This document shows, piece after piece, positions 33,793 through 42,273 of a stretch of DNA of 64,000 nucleotides. How positions within the stretch are numbered: the stretch's first letter is position 1; each line of letters starts with the position of its first letter. Location: positions 1-64,000 of the forward strand of contig SIHP01000002.1 of assembly GCA_004762155.1 (NCBI GenBank), given 5' to 3'. The notes beneath the pieces were generated by a model, which did no database searches, was not told the origin of the DNA, and worked only from the letters and a program-made list of their open reading frames with translations. Origin of the DNA: Flavobacteriaceae bacterium (GTDB lineage Bacteria > Bacteroidota > Bacteroidia > Flavobacteriales > Flavobacteriaceae). Both the position numbers and the translations under genes were made by a program.

Positions 33793-34575
33793 CTACTTTC
33801 CAAATCCTCCTGAACGAGATCTTGTTGATGATCCGCTAGAATATCTTGATGAACTTCTAGAAGTTTTGTGATTACTCCATCTACTTGCATTTGTTGTTTT
33901 TCTTGTAAAAAAAGAACTTCTTGTTGTTTTTTGATGACTACTTCTTGTTCCGTAATCATAGCTTCCTGACCCTGTATTTCTTCCGTAATAAGACGCTCCT
34001 CTAGCTGCACTAGTTTGATAACCGTTATAATCGTTTCTATACGTATTTCTTCTTGTTCCTAACCAATACCAAAAGAAAAAGCTAGAGTTATTTGTTCTCC
34101 ATCTTCTATGATTATTGTTTGAATTGTTAGTGGTATTTGTTGCTGTAGTTGTTGTACTTGTAGAATCTTGCGGAACAGCTTCCCATTCTCCATGCTTTTC
34201 ATTTCCAACTGCCCAACCAAAACCAACAGGTTGTGCAACACGTGATAATTTATTATCGTGCTTAGAAATAATTTCCATTCCTAAATCATTTTCATGTTTG
34301 GTAAAATAATTTTGACTTACAGTTTTCCAAGGTGTACTTTTAACATGTAACGAATCCTCTTCTACTGTTAAAATTTTATATTTTTGTTGATACACCATTA
34401 AGTTTGCTTCTTCTTCTATTTGCATATCATCTAAAACAATAGAAAAATCGTTATCCTTATAATTTTCTATAATCGCTTCTGTTGGCTCAATACTTACTTC
34501 TTTAGCTGGCTTAACGTTATCTCCGCATGCTGCTATTAAAACACATACTGTTATTATAAATAGTACTTTTTTCAT
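33793..34575 (-). CDS. Lipoprotein with low-complexity Ser/Arg/Thr-rich tail
   Basis: 260 residues. Lipobox VLIAAC (Cys17). Residues about 20-135 form a folded domain with FSIVLDDMQIEEE, YQQKYKILT and VGFGWAVGNEKHGEWE. From about 138 it is low complexity: Thr/Asn-rich, then Ser/Arg/Tyr-rich, ending in RSGGFGK. Start 2 bp after the DUF4178 stop, so same operon. Such tails suit surface-exposed or envelope-spanning linkers. Function unknown; neighbourhood suggests a link with the channel/polyamine set. Confidence 0.7.
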   Translation of the reverse strand: MKKVLFIITVCVLIAACGDNVKPAKEVSIEPTEAIIENYKDNDFSIVLDDMQIEEEANLMVYQQKYKILTVEEDSLHVKSTPWKTVSQNYFTKHENDLGMEIISKHDNKLSRVAQPVGFGWAVGNEKHGEWEAVPQDSTSTTTTATNTTNNSNNNHRRWRTNNSSFFFWYWLGTRRNTYRNDYNGYQTSAARGASYYGRNTGSGSYDYGTRSSHQKTTRSSFFTRKTTNASRWSNHKTSRSSSRYSSGSSTRSRSGGFGK

Positions 34576-34577
34576 GG

Positions 34578-35063
34578 TTAGTTTTCTTTTATATTTTTAA
34601 TTTTTTTCGCTTTTAATTCTTCTCCTAAAAAGGCTTCATAAGATCCGTCTCCCCATTTTTCAATAGTTAATAAGGCATCATTTTCTGCATAAAACAAAAA
34701 ACACTCTAAATTTTCTCTACTATTATGTGTTGTCAGATTTTTATAATCTCCGCTAAACTTTTCATCAAACTCATACAACCTGTTCTCATGAAATATTTGA
34801 TTCGAGTTTATAGCGTCTATTAAAAAAGCTTCTGCAATAGCAATTTCTTCACTATAAGTAACCTCGTATTTCCCTTTAACAAACTCTACTTCTAAATATG
34901 CTTTTTTGTGATCTCCTATAATGGTATACTCAACACTGGTGTTATCCATACGCCAATCGTATTCGCCTATTTCGGTTATTTTCCAATTCGTTTTATATAA
35001 ATCAAACGTATATCCTACTTTTAATTTCGTTAAATCGTATTCTTTTGAACTACTTCCAAACAT
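34578..35063 (-). CDS. DUF4178 domain protein
   Basis: 161 residues. LTKLKVGYTFDLYKTNWKITEIGEYDWRM is written here in part; the key pattern is a short beta-rich fold with KVGYTFDL, WKITEIGEYDW and a strand-rich C-terminus (IEKWGDGSYEAF), matching DUF4178. In known genomes DUF4178 proteins cluster with AdoMet decarboxylase, spermidine synthase, potassium channels and membrane-stress proteins; the same company is present here. Gaps of 3 bp and 2 bp to neighbours show one operon. Molecular function is not established. Confidence 0.75.
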   Translation of the reverse strand: MFGSSSKEYDLTKLKVGYTFDLYKTNWKITEIGEYDWRMDNTSVEYTIIGDHKKAYLEVEFVKGKYEVTYSEEIAIAEAFLIDAINSNQIFHENRLYEFDEKFSGDYKNLTTHNSRENLECFLFYAENDALLTIEKWGDGSYEAFLGEELKAKKIKNIKEN

Positions 35064-35066
35064 AAT

Positions 35067-35873
35067 TTATTGATTTATTTCTTTTCCACAATGCGGACAT
35101 TCACATGTTTCTTTTTTGTCTTTCTTTAAATTTCGAATTTCTTCAATATACGCAGAACTTATAATTCCTGTAGGTAAAGCAACAATTCCAATACCTAATA
35201 GAGCAATAAAAGCACTTAATATTTTACCCAAACCAGTTACTGGATAAATATCGCCATAACCTACTGTTGTTAATGTTGCAACTGCCCACCACATGGCTTG
35301 ACCAATGTTTTGAAAAGCTTCTGGTTGTGCTGTTTTTTCGATATTATACATTAATGTTGATGCTAAAACTAACAGAATAAACACTAAAAATATAGTAACA
35401 AATATTTCGTTTTTGGTTTTTTTAATAACACTTTGAATAACACCTAATGATGCAAAATATCTTTTTAATTTTAACAAGCGTAATAATCGGAACAAGCGTA
35501 AAGTTCTTAAAACTCTTAAATCTACTTTAATAATATACGGTAGATAAAATGGTAAAATAGACACTAAATCTATGATTCCCATTGTAGATGTGATATATTT
35601 TAACTTAGCTTTAAATGGCGATAATTCAGGATAAATAATAGCTGCAATCCAAATTCTTATTAGATATTCGATGGTAAAAACAATAATAGAAAACAATTCT
35701 AATAGATAAAAAAAGTAAGCATATTCACTATTAATATCATGATACGATTCTAATACTATGGCTATTGTATTTACTACAATTAAACCTGCAATAAAAAACT
35801 CTACAAATTTGTCTCCTTTTTTGTTTCCTTTTTCATCATCAAATAATAACGCTATGTTTTGTTTAAAAGTCAT
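35067..35873 (-). CDS. Voltage-gated-type potassium channel
   Basis: 268 residues with six transmembrane helices. S4 carries regular arginines (RVLRTLRLFRLLRLLKLKR, about 120-138), and the pore filter is TTVGYGDIYP (203-208 TVGYGD), the K+ selectivity signature. The C-terminus has CECPHCGK, a possible zinc knuckle or redox site. It overlaps the stop of speD by 1 bp, so translational coupling is expected. Coupling to polyamines is attractive because polyamines block K+ channels, but this is inference. Confidence 0.92.
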   Translation of the reverse strand: MTFKQNIALLFDDEKGNKKGDKFVEFFIAGLIVVNTIAIVLESYHDINSEYAYFFYLLELFSIIVFTIEYLIRIWIAAIIYPELSPFKAKLKYITSTMGIIDLVSILPFYLPYIIKVDLRVLRTLRLFRLLRLLKLKRYFASLGVIQSVIKKTKNEIFVTIFLVFILLVLASTLMYNIEKTAQPEAFQNIGQAMWWAVATLTTVGYGDIYPVTGLGKILSAFIALLGIGIVALPTGIISSAYIEEIRNLKKDKKETCECPHCGKEINQ

Positions 35874-36235
35874 TATTTTAAATCTTCTAAAAATCCACGT
35901 TGACTTGAGTTTTTCTCTAATCGTTTTGCTTTAAATTGATTTTGTATCCATACAATTCCTTCATCTAAATCAAATGATTTATTACAGGTAAAAAAATCTA
36001 AAGCTACATAATTATGTTCTGGCCAAGTATGTATGGCAATATGACTTTCTTGAATAACTAGTACACCACTAATACCAATAGGTGAAAACTCGTGTATAGT
36101 TGTGTTTACCACTGATAAATTCATGATTTCAGCTGCTTTCTCTAAAATAGTGGTAATGGATTGTACTGTATTAATTACCACTGCATCGCAGTCGTAAAAA
36201 TCTACTGTTGTTTGATAACCGAGACTCTTCTTCAT
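35873..36235 (-). CDS. speD: S-adenosylmethionine decarboxylase proenzyme
   Basis: 120 residues, the short prokaryotic SpeD/SpeH type. The self-cleavage site is Glu63-Ser64 in IQESHIAIHTWPEHNY; Ser64 becomes the pyruvoyl cofactor. FFTCNKSF holds the conserved catalytic Cys. It makes decarboxylated AdoMet, the aminopropyl donor for the membrane-fused synthase at 31581-33119. First gene of the run and overlapping the channel gene by one base. Confidence 0.93.
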   Translation of the reverse strand: MKKSLGYQTTVDFYDCDAVVINTVQSITTILEKAAEIMNLSVVNTTIHEFSPIGISGVLVIQESHIAIHTWPEHNYVALDFFTCNKSFDLDEGIVWIQNQFKAKRLEKNSSQRGFLEDLK

Positions 36236-36239
36236 TTTT

Positions 36240-36247
36240 CAAATATA
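36240..36247 (-). promoter_or_regulatory. -7 box before speD, near-leaderless
   Basis: Minus strand TATATTTG, exact TAnnTTTG, ends 5 bp before the speD ATG, so the mRNA would start almost at the start codon. The remaining intergenic DNA up to 36452 shows no gene. Confidence 0.45.
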
Positions 36248-36452
36248 CTGCTTTGTATTTATTCTTGAAAACTGCTTGTTTCCATATGAGTTAACAACAA
36301 TTCACTTATTAAAAATAAACATCAAAAAATTAAGAAACTCGAAAGGAGAAAAACTAAAATAAAGATGTTTTGCTCGATTTTATAAAAAAAAACGGATTAA
36401 ACTATTTAAAATTTATCCCGCTTAAAATATCTTATATATAATTTCAATCCTC

Positions 36453-37664
36453 TTAACTCAACATCATTTTAGCTTTTTTTACACCTGCTACCAAAACATC
36501 AATTTCTTCTTTGGTATTATAAAAAGCAAAAGACGCACGCACGGTACCAGGGATTTTATAAAAATCCATAATTGGCTGTGCACAATGATGTCCAGTACGA
36601 ACTGCAATTCCTAATTTATCTAAAATAGAACCAATATCATACGGATGAATTCCTTCAATATTAAAAGAAATTACCGCCGTTTTTTTAGCTGTTCCGTAAA
36701 TTCTTAATCCGTCTATTTCTTGTAATTTCTCAGTTCCGTAAGCTAATAACTCGTTTTCTTGTGTTGCAATAGCATCAAAACCAATATTATTCATATAATC
36801 TATAGCAGCTCCAAAAGCAATTCCGCCACAAATATTTGGTGTTCCAGCTTCAAATTTATGAGGCAAACCAGCATATGTTGTTTTTTCAAATGTTACGGTT
36901 TCAATCATTTCTCCTCCTCCTTGGTAAGGCGGTAATAATTGCAATAACTCTTCTTTTCCGTATAATAAACCAACACCTGTTGGTCCACAAATTTTATGTG
37001 CAGAAGCCACGTAAAAATCAACATCTAAAGCTTGTACATCTGGTTTAATATGCGGACATGCTTGTGCTCCATCAATTAAAACATAAGCTCCTACTTTATG
37101 TGCTTTTTCTATAATTTCTTCAATAGGATTTATGGTTCCTAATGCGTTTGAAACATGATTACAAAAAACTATTTTTGTGTTTTCATTTAACAAATCATCA
37201 AAAACATTCATTTGTAAAGCTCCCTTATCATCCATAGGAATTACACGTAAAACAGCTCCGTTTTTTTCGCACATCATTTGCCAAGGCACAATATTAGAAT
37301 GATGTTCTAATGCCGATACAATTACCTCATCTCCTTTTTTTAATAGTGATGAAAATCCTGATGCTACAATATTTACGCTTTCTGTTGTACCTGCAGTTAA
37401 AATTATTTCATATGCTTTTTTTGCATTAAAATGTTTTTGAATTTTAATACGTGCTTCTTCATACTTATCTGTAGCTTCTTGGCTTAACGTATGAACTCCT
37501 CTGTGAATATTAGCATTATAGTTGCTATAATAATCTACAATAGCATCTATAACTGCTTGTGGTGTTTGCGAAGTTGCACCATTATCAAAATAAACCAAAG
37601 GTTTTCCGTGAACTTTTCGGTTTAAAATAGGAAAATCAGCACGAATTTTATCAATAGGAAACAT
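36453..37664 (-). CDS. sufS: Cysteine desulfurase, SufS type
   Basis: I place the start at 37664 (MFPIDKIRADFPIL), giving 403 residues; a longer frame to 37715 exists, but a perfect -7 box lies inside it and the family starts at this Met. PLP lysine in ASAHKICGPTGVG, TAGTTESVN, EHHSNIVPW, and the persulfide Cys in RTGHHCAQPIMDF define group II (SufS). It delivers sulfur for Fe-S assembly. The rest of a suf operon is not next to it in this window. Confidence 0.93.
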   Translation of the reverse strand: MFPIDKIRADFPILNRKVHGKPLVYFDNGATSQTPQAVIDAIVDYYSNYNANIHRGVHTLSQEATDKYEEARIKIQKHFNAKKAYEIILTAGTTESVNIVASGFSSLLKKGDEVIVSALEHHSNIVPWQMMCEKNGAVLRVIPMDDKGALQMNVFDDLLNENTKIVFCNHVSNALGTINPIEEIIEKAHKVGAYVLIDGAQACPHIKPDVQALDVDFYVASAHKICGPTGVGLLYGKEELLQLLPPYQGGGEMIETVTFEKTTYAGLPHKFEAGTPNICGGIAFGAAIDYMNNIGFDAIATQENELLAYGTEKLQEIDGLRIYGTAKKTAVISFNIEGIHPYDIGSILDKLGIAVRTGHHCAQPIMDFYKIPGTVRASFAFYNTKEEIDVLVAGVKKAKMMLS

Positions 37665-37680
37665 AAAAAATAATTTTATA

Positions 37681-37688
37681 CAAAGGTA
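37681..37688 (-). promoter_or_regulatory. -7 box of sufS
   Basis: Minus strand TACCTTTG, exact TAnnTTTG, 17 bp before the chosen ATG. A TTTG at 37706-37709 (17-bp spacer) could be its -33. This supports the shorter sufS start. Confidence 0.5.
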
Positions 37689-37751
37689 CTGCTTGCTTTT
37701 CAAATCAAAAAGCAATCAATTAAATTCTTACATTTGTTTTAAAGCATCATT

Positions 37752-39074
37752 ATGAAATTCTTCTTAAGAACATTACTCTCTATTTTTATAATAGTATCTA
37801 TTATTATTTTCTTTAACTATTCTAAATTGAATATTATTGCTGGTTATGCCGCTAAAAACACAGCTTCTTCTGTTTTTTTGGCTGAAAGAGATGCTGTTTT
37901 TACAGATACAACAGACACTAATTTCTCTCCAATAGATTTGGCGTCCAATAGTATTAATAAAGAAGAAAAAACAGCTACATCGTCTGCTTTTGGTTTGCTA
38001 ACAAGAAAAGCTGTTTATAGAGAAGGTTTGGGAAGTGTTTTAATTACTGATGATTATACAGAAACCTCAACACCTTTAATTCCAAAAAGAAATACACCAA
38101 ATATAAATATTGCTTTTCCTTATGGAAATGCAAACCATAAAGACACTATTTTTCCGAATATTGAATACACCAAACTTAACAACGTAGTTAACAATATGTT
38201 TAATTACACCAATAAAACGCGTGCTGTTTTGGTGGTTTATAAGGATAAAATTATTGCTGAAAAATATGATACTGGTTTTACAAAAGATTCTCGTTTGTTA
38301 GGTTGGTCTATGACCAAAAGTATTACAAGTACCGTTTTTGGTATTTTGCAATGCCAAGGGAAACTGAATGTAAAAGATCCTGCACCAATTGACGAATGGA
38401 AGAATGATGATCGAAAAAATATTACGATTCATAATTTATTACAAATGAATAGTGGTTTAGCATGGGATGAGGATTACAATACCATTTCTGATGTTTCTAA
38501 AATGTTGTTTTTAGAAAACGACATGACCAAAAGTCAACTTAAAAAACCATTAACAGGTAAACCTAATGAAAGTTGGTATTATTCTTCTGGAACTACTAAT
38601 TTACTTTCGGGTATTTTACACCAACAATTTGCAACACATCAAGAATATTTAGATTTTTGGTATACTGATTTAATTGATAAAATTGGTATGAACTCTATGA
38701 TTGTAGAAACCGATTTAAGTGGTAATTATGTTGGTTCTTCTTATTCTTGGGCTACAGCAAGAGATTGGAGTAAACTAGGACTTTTATATTTACATAACGG
38801 ACAATGGAATGGCGAAAGTTTATTTGATAAAGACTGGGTAAGTTACGCTACTACTCCTACTCCTGGTTCTGATGGTTCTTATGGAGCTCAAATTTGGTTA
38901 AACGCAGGAAGCACATATCCAGATGTTCCAAAAAACATGTATTCTTTTAATGGATATCAAGGTCAGAATGTATTTATTTTACCTGATGAAGAGTTGGTTA
39001 TTGTTCGTTTAGGATTAACAAAAAATGCTGATGTAAATGAATTTTTAAGCGGTGTTATTGATGCTATAAAATAG
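37752..39074 (+). CDS. Serine hydrolase, beta-lactamase class C-like
   Basis: 440 residues. N-terminal membrane anchor or signal (about 5-21). The class C-type domain starts near 135: catalytic S186-x-x-K189 in LGWSMTKSITS, second motif in WYYSSGTTN, with HNLLQMNSGLAWDEDY typical of the family. Members are esterases, D-aminopeptidases or D,D-peptidases, rarely true beta-lactamases. It is divergent from sufS. Substrate unknown. Confidence 0.88.
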   Translation: MKFFLRTLLSIFIIVSIIIFFNYSKLNIIAGYAAKNTASSVFLAERDAVFTDTTDTNFSPIDLASNSINKEEKTATSSAFGLLTRKAVYREGLGSVLITDDYTETSTPLIPKRNTPNINIAFPYGNANHKDTIFPNIEYTKLNNVVNNMFNYTNKTRAVLVVYKDKIIAEKYDTGFTKDSRLLGWSMTKSITSTVFGILQCQGKLNVKDPAPIDEWKNDDRKNITIHNLLQMNSGLAWDEDYNTISDVSKMLFLENDMTKSQLKKPLTGKPNESWYYSSGTTNLLSGILHQQFATHQEYLDFWYTDLIDKIGMNSMIVETDLSGNYVGSSYSWATARDWSKLGLLYLHNGQWNGESLFDKDWVSYATTPTPGSDGSYGAQIWLNAGSTYPDVPKNMYSFNGYQGQNVFILPDEELVIVRLGLTKNADVNEFLSGVIDAIK

Positions 39075-39111
39075 ATCTTGAGAGTTTTATTTTCATCATA
39101 ATAACTCACAT

Positions 39112-39729
39112 TTATTCTATACTAAAAGACACTACACTCACAAATTCTTTGGTTTCTAAAGAGTATGTTATTTCTAACATATAATTCCCTTTATCTAAAG
39201 GAGTATTAAAACCTATTAAAAAGTTTGGTAGCGACATTCTATACTCCATATTGTTTAATGAATCTATAGAAGTGTTGATAACATCCGTTGGTTGATAATA
39301 ATTATAATACACGTTAAAACTATCCTCATACTTTAAATTTTGAAGTAATTCTACTTCACTTAAATAACATTGATTTGTTAAATCTGTTGATGAAATTAAG
39401 TCGACTATTTTTAGTTGAGTAGTTTGCTTTTCTGCACCTAAACTGCCATAAAAACCTTCACATTCATCTCCTAACAAACCAAAATCAGAAACATCAAATT
39501 GTCCTATTATTTTTAAGTTGCTTTGGTTAGCACTATCGATTTTTATAGTTTTTATAAAACTTTCTTGATCATTGTACGCACTCGCCTCTTCTAATGTAGA
39601 TGAATACACATTCATTTCTTCTACCTGAAAATAATCTGATATTTCTTTATCGCACGAATTATTGCTACAACCAATCATAAGGAGTAAACAACTAACCAAT
39701 AACCATCTGTTTTCTTTTCTTCTTTTCAT
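39112..39729 (-). CDS. Lipoprotein of unknown function
   Basis: I start at the ATG at 39729 because it gives a proper lipoprotein signal (KENRWLLVSCLLLMIGC, lipobox MIGC); the frame can be extended to a TTG at 39774 overlapping the preceding stop. 205 residues. The mature part is probably beta-rich, ending LDKGNYMLEITYSLETKEF. No family recognised. It follows the metallophosphoesterase gene closely and could share its transcript. Confidence 0.6.
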   Translation of the reverse strand: MKRRKENRWLLVSCLLLMIGCSNNSCDKEISDYFQVEEMNVYSSTLEEASAYNDQESFIKTIKIDSANQSNLKIIGQFDVSDFGLLGDECEGFYGSLGAEKQTTQLKIVDLISSTDLTNQCYLSEVELLQNLKYEDSFNVYYNYYQPTDVINTSIDSLNNMEYRMSLPNFLIGFNTPLDKGNYMLEITYSLETKEFVSVVSFSIE

Positions 39730-39770
39730 ATTTAGCGTAATTAATTTATATCTTTTTCTAGTTTGTTTTT

Positions 39771-40655
39771 TCAAATATAATCCTTTATCGCTTCAGGACC
39801 TTCTAAAACAGTTCTTACAATTTTCATTGTTCCTTCATCTGTAGTTATTACATGCCATTTTATAAGTGTAACTTGTTCGTTTTCTATTTCTAAACCCGTT
39901 ATACATCTTGGGTGCACACAACTTCCATCATTAAAATAAGGTAATTCTTTAGGTTTAGGAAAACGCGGACGATGTGTATGTCCAGTAATTGTTATTTGAT
40001 TGTTGTTTTTACGAATCCAACGTTCTAAATGACGTTCTACTTTTATCAATTCTTTAAAATTTTGAGCAGGACTTGTAGGATCATCTATTCCTAACGTTTG
40101 TAATGGTCTCCATAAAACGCGTACTAAAAACCGACTCATTTTCCAAAAAACATAATTAAACCAATCCGCTTGATGCCCGTGTAATAAAAAAATAGAATTT
40201 CCGTTTTTTTGTTCCAGTTTAATTGCTTCTGAAAAAGAAGCATCTACTAACAATTCTTTTTCTTCACCAGTCGCATTATCATAATATGAACTTAAATTTT
40301 TAATACTATTTTTTGGATTCTTATAATCCATATCATGATTTCCCCAAATAAAATGCAATCTCTTTTTATCATGAAACTTTTTTAACATTAAAAAAACCTC
40401 TTTGTTAGCTCTAAAGATTTTATCGAAAGAATTCTCCCACAATTCGTCTCCATCACCTAACTCGATGTACGTATAGTCTTTTTGGAAATATTGCGATAAC
40501 GCAAATTGATAAACCTTTTTATTATGTGCAAAATCATCTGCAAACCCGTTGTCTCCTCGGTGACAATCAGAAAACAAAATATATTTAGAGTTTGCGTCTA
40601 ATGGCAATACTTTAGCTTCTTTAAAAGCTCTTGTTATTCTACTTTCTGCGGACAT
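39771..40655 (-). CDS. Calcineurin-like metallophosphoesterase
   Basis: 294 residues with the full set of dimetal motifs in order: FSDCHRGDN, LGDGDELW, WGNHDMDY, LLHGHQADW and TGHTHRPRF. Overall shape resembles LpxH/YbbF-type and other bacterial calcineurin-like phosphatases, but the specific substrate cannot be read. No signal peptide, so cytoplasmic. It is followed by a lipoprotein gene. Confidence 0.9.
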   Translation of the reverse strand: MSAESRITRAFKEAKVLPLDANSKYILFSDCHRGDNGFADDFAHNKKVYQFALSQYFQKDYTYIELGDGDELWENSFDKIFRANKEVFLMLKKFHDKKRLHFIWGNHDMDYKNPKNSIKNLSSYYDNATGEEKELLVDASFSEAIKLEQKNGNSIFLLHGHQADWFNYVFWKMSRFLVRVLWRPLQTLGIDDPTSPAQNFKELIKVERHLERWIRKNNNQITITGHTHRPRFPKPKELPYFNDGSCVHPRCITGLEIENEQVTLIKWHVITTDEGTMKIVRTVLEGPEAIKDYI

Positions 40656-40742
40656 TTTTTTTAATACTATTTACAAGATAAAGATGCGTAAAAAAACCGA
40701 ATTTATAAAAACTCGTTTTTTTTAAACCTTAAGCTAAATAAA

Positions 40743-42191
40743 TTATTCTCCAGAAACTTTTATATCATCTATTTGAAAAGTTGTAGTAATTCCAGAATCT
40801 CCTCCTAAATATTTAAAAGCAACATAAACATCTCCTGTTAAACAAGAAATATTTATAGATCCAGATACTGTAGAATCATACTGGTAACTATTTGTTGGTC
40901 CGTTTGCTATTTCTCCTCCAAGTCTTTGCCAAGTTGCCGTTGTTATCGTATTTCCATCAAAATCATTAGAAATCCACACAGACAATGCTGGCCCATTATT
41001 ATAACCTGTTTTTGTTTTAAAACTTATAGCTTCGTTAGTTGTAGTATCTAAATTTATTGCTGGTGTTATCAACCAGATCTCCAATGGATCTTCCCCTGAA
41101 TTATAACCAGACACTTCCATATAACTACTACCACTAAAACTTCCTAACTCAAATATTGTATCTCCTCCATTTACATTTAAATTCAACCAACCCGCTGCAA
41201 TTAAATCATCAAAAGAACTTACAGCATTAAAATCCTCTTCAAACAAAATATTAGTGCCGCCAACTATATTTGAAACACATTCTAATATTGGTGGATCACA
41301 CCTTTCATCTCCTGAAAAATTAATATCTCCTGGCGTATTTGCTATTAACACAAAAGAATCTGCGCTATAATTTTTAGTAAATATTGCTGTTATTGCTCCA
41401 CTTCCTTCGGATAATGAATTCGATTTAAAGCTTGCAAACGTGCTTGTTTCTAAACCAATTGTAGCTTCTGTTCCACACTCAAAAACGCTTCTTAATCCTT
41501 GGTATTCGTCTGTTGGTTCTCCTGCAAATGTTTTACCTAATTCGTTTTTAGAAAATTGTACTGTTTCTAATGTAATTAACGTATTTATATGTCTTTCTGA
41601 TAAATCACCTATTGTTATTGATGTAGGAATTAGAGTTGCTATTTCTGCGGACTTTATAATATAGGATCTGTAGAGTGCAGACGGAATATTATCTAAACTT
41701 CCATTATTTAGCATCCCTAAAGTATACACACCCGCAACATTATTTTCTGGACCAGAATATAGGTCATCTTCTCCATCATCATAACGAACTGTTAAGCCGT
41801 CCAACTTAATATATACTTTTTGACCAATTGCATACGTTTGACCTAAAGAGCTTTCGTTAACTAATATTTTTATTCCTGCTGATGGATTTTCAATTTTATC
41901 TTGAACAATTAATGTTTTATAAAAATTCCCAGCTGCATCATTTGATGCTACATAACCTGTTACATAAGTTGGGTTTTCTTCATTTATATAAAAAGTATGC
42001 GACAATTCACCACTACTATTATATTCTTGAATTAAATTTGATTGAATAGTAGCAATTGTCAAACCTGTTGAAATAGTAGGTTCTGTTATTGTTACATCTG
42101 GAATTGTAAAACTATTGTCTTCTACACAAGATATAATTGAAATTATTAGTGTTATTAATCCTATACTGTTTAAAATTTTATTTGTTTTCAT
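40743..42191 (-). CDS. DUF5689 / choice-of-anchor J lipoprotein
   Basis: 482 residues. Lipobox IISC (Cys22). Residues about 45-290 match DUF5689 (GYVASNDAAGNFYKTLIVQD, IGQKVYIKLDGLTVRY), an OB-like domain of Bacteroidota lipoproteins. Residues about 315-480 form a choice-of-anchor-J-type beta sandwich (LFEEDFNAVSSFDDLIAAGW). It lies 82 bp downstream of a TonB receptor gene and near a divergent nuclease/phosphatase gene, the SusD-like position, so it probably captures substrate at the cell surface. Confidence 0.8.
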   Translation of the reverse strand: MKTNKILNSIGLITLIISIISCVEDNSFTIPDVTITEPTISTGLTIATIQSNLIQEYNSSGELSHTFYINEENPTYVTGYVASNDAAGNFYKTLIVQDKIENPSAGIKILVNESSLGQTYAIGQKVYIKLDGLTVRYDDGEDDLYSGPENNVAGVYTLGMLNNGSLDNIPSALYRSYIIKSAEIATLIPTSITIGDLSERHINTLITLETVQFSKNELGKTFAGEPTDEYQGLRSVFECGTEATIGLETSTFASFKSNSLSEGSGAITAIFTKNYSADSFVLIANTPGDINFSGDERCDPPILECVSNIVGGTNILFEEDFNAVSSFDDLIAAGWLNLNVNGGDTIFELGSFSGSSYMEVSGYNSGEDPLEIWLITPAINLDTTTNEAISFKTKTGYNNGPALSVWISNDFDGNTITTATWQRLGGEIANGPTNSYQYDSTVSGSINISCLTGDVYVAFKYLGGDSGITTTFQIDDIKVSGE

Positions 42192-42273
42192 CTTTTTCTA
42201 GCTAATGAATATGTGTTAGTAAATATATTAGAGACAAACACTAAGAATTAAATCCTTAGCTATCTCCTTGCGA

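Noticed and set aside
33780..34010. Alternative minus-strand frame with coiled-coil-like Gln/Glu-rich protein
   Set aside because: It overlaps the low-complexity tail of the lipoprotein in another frame; the lipoprotein frame has signal peptide, operon spacing and a typical GGFGK end.
37665..37715. Longer N-terminus for SufS
   Set aside because: The extension contains a perfect -7 box and is not part of the SufS family fold.
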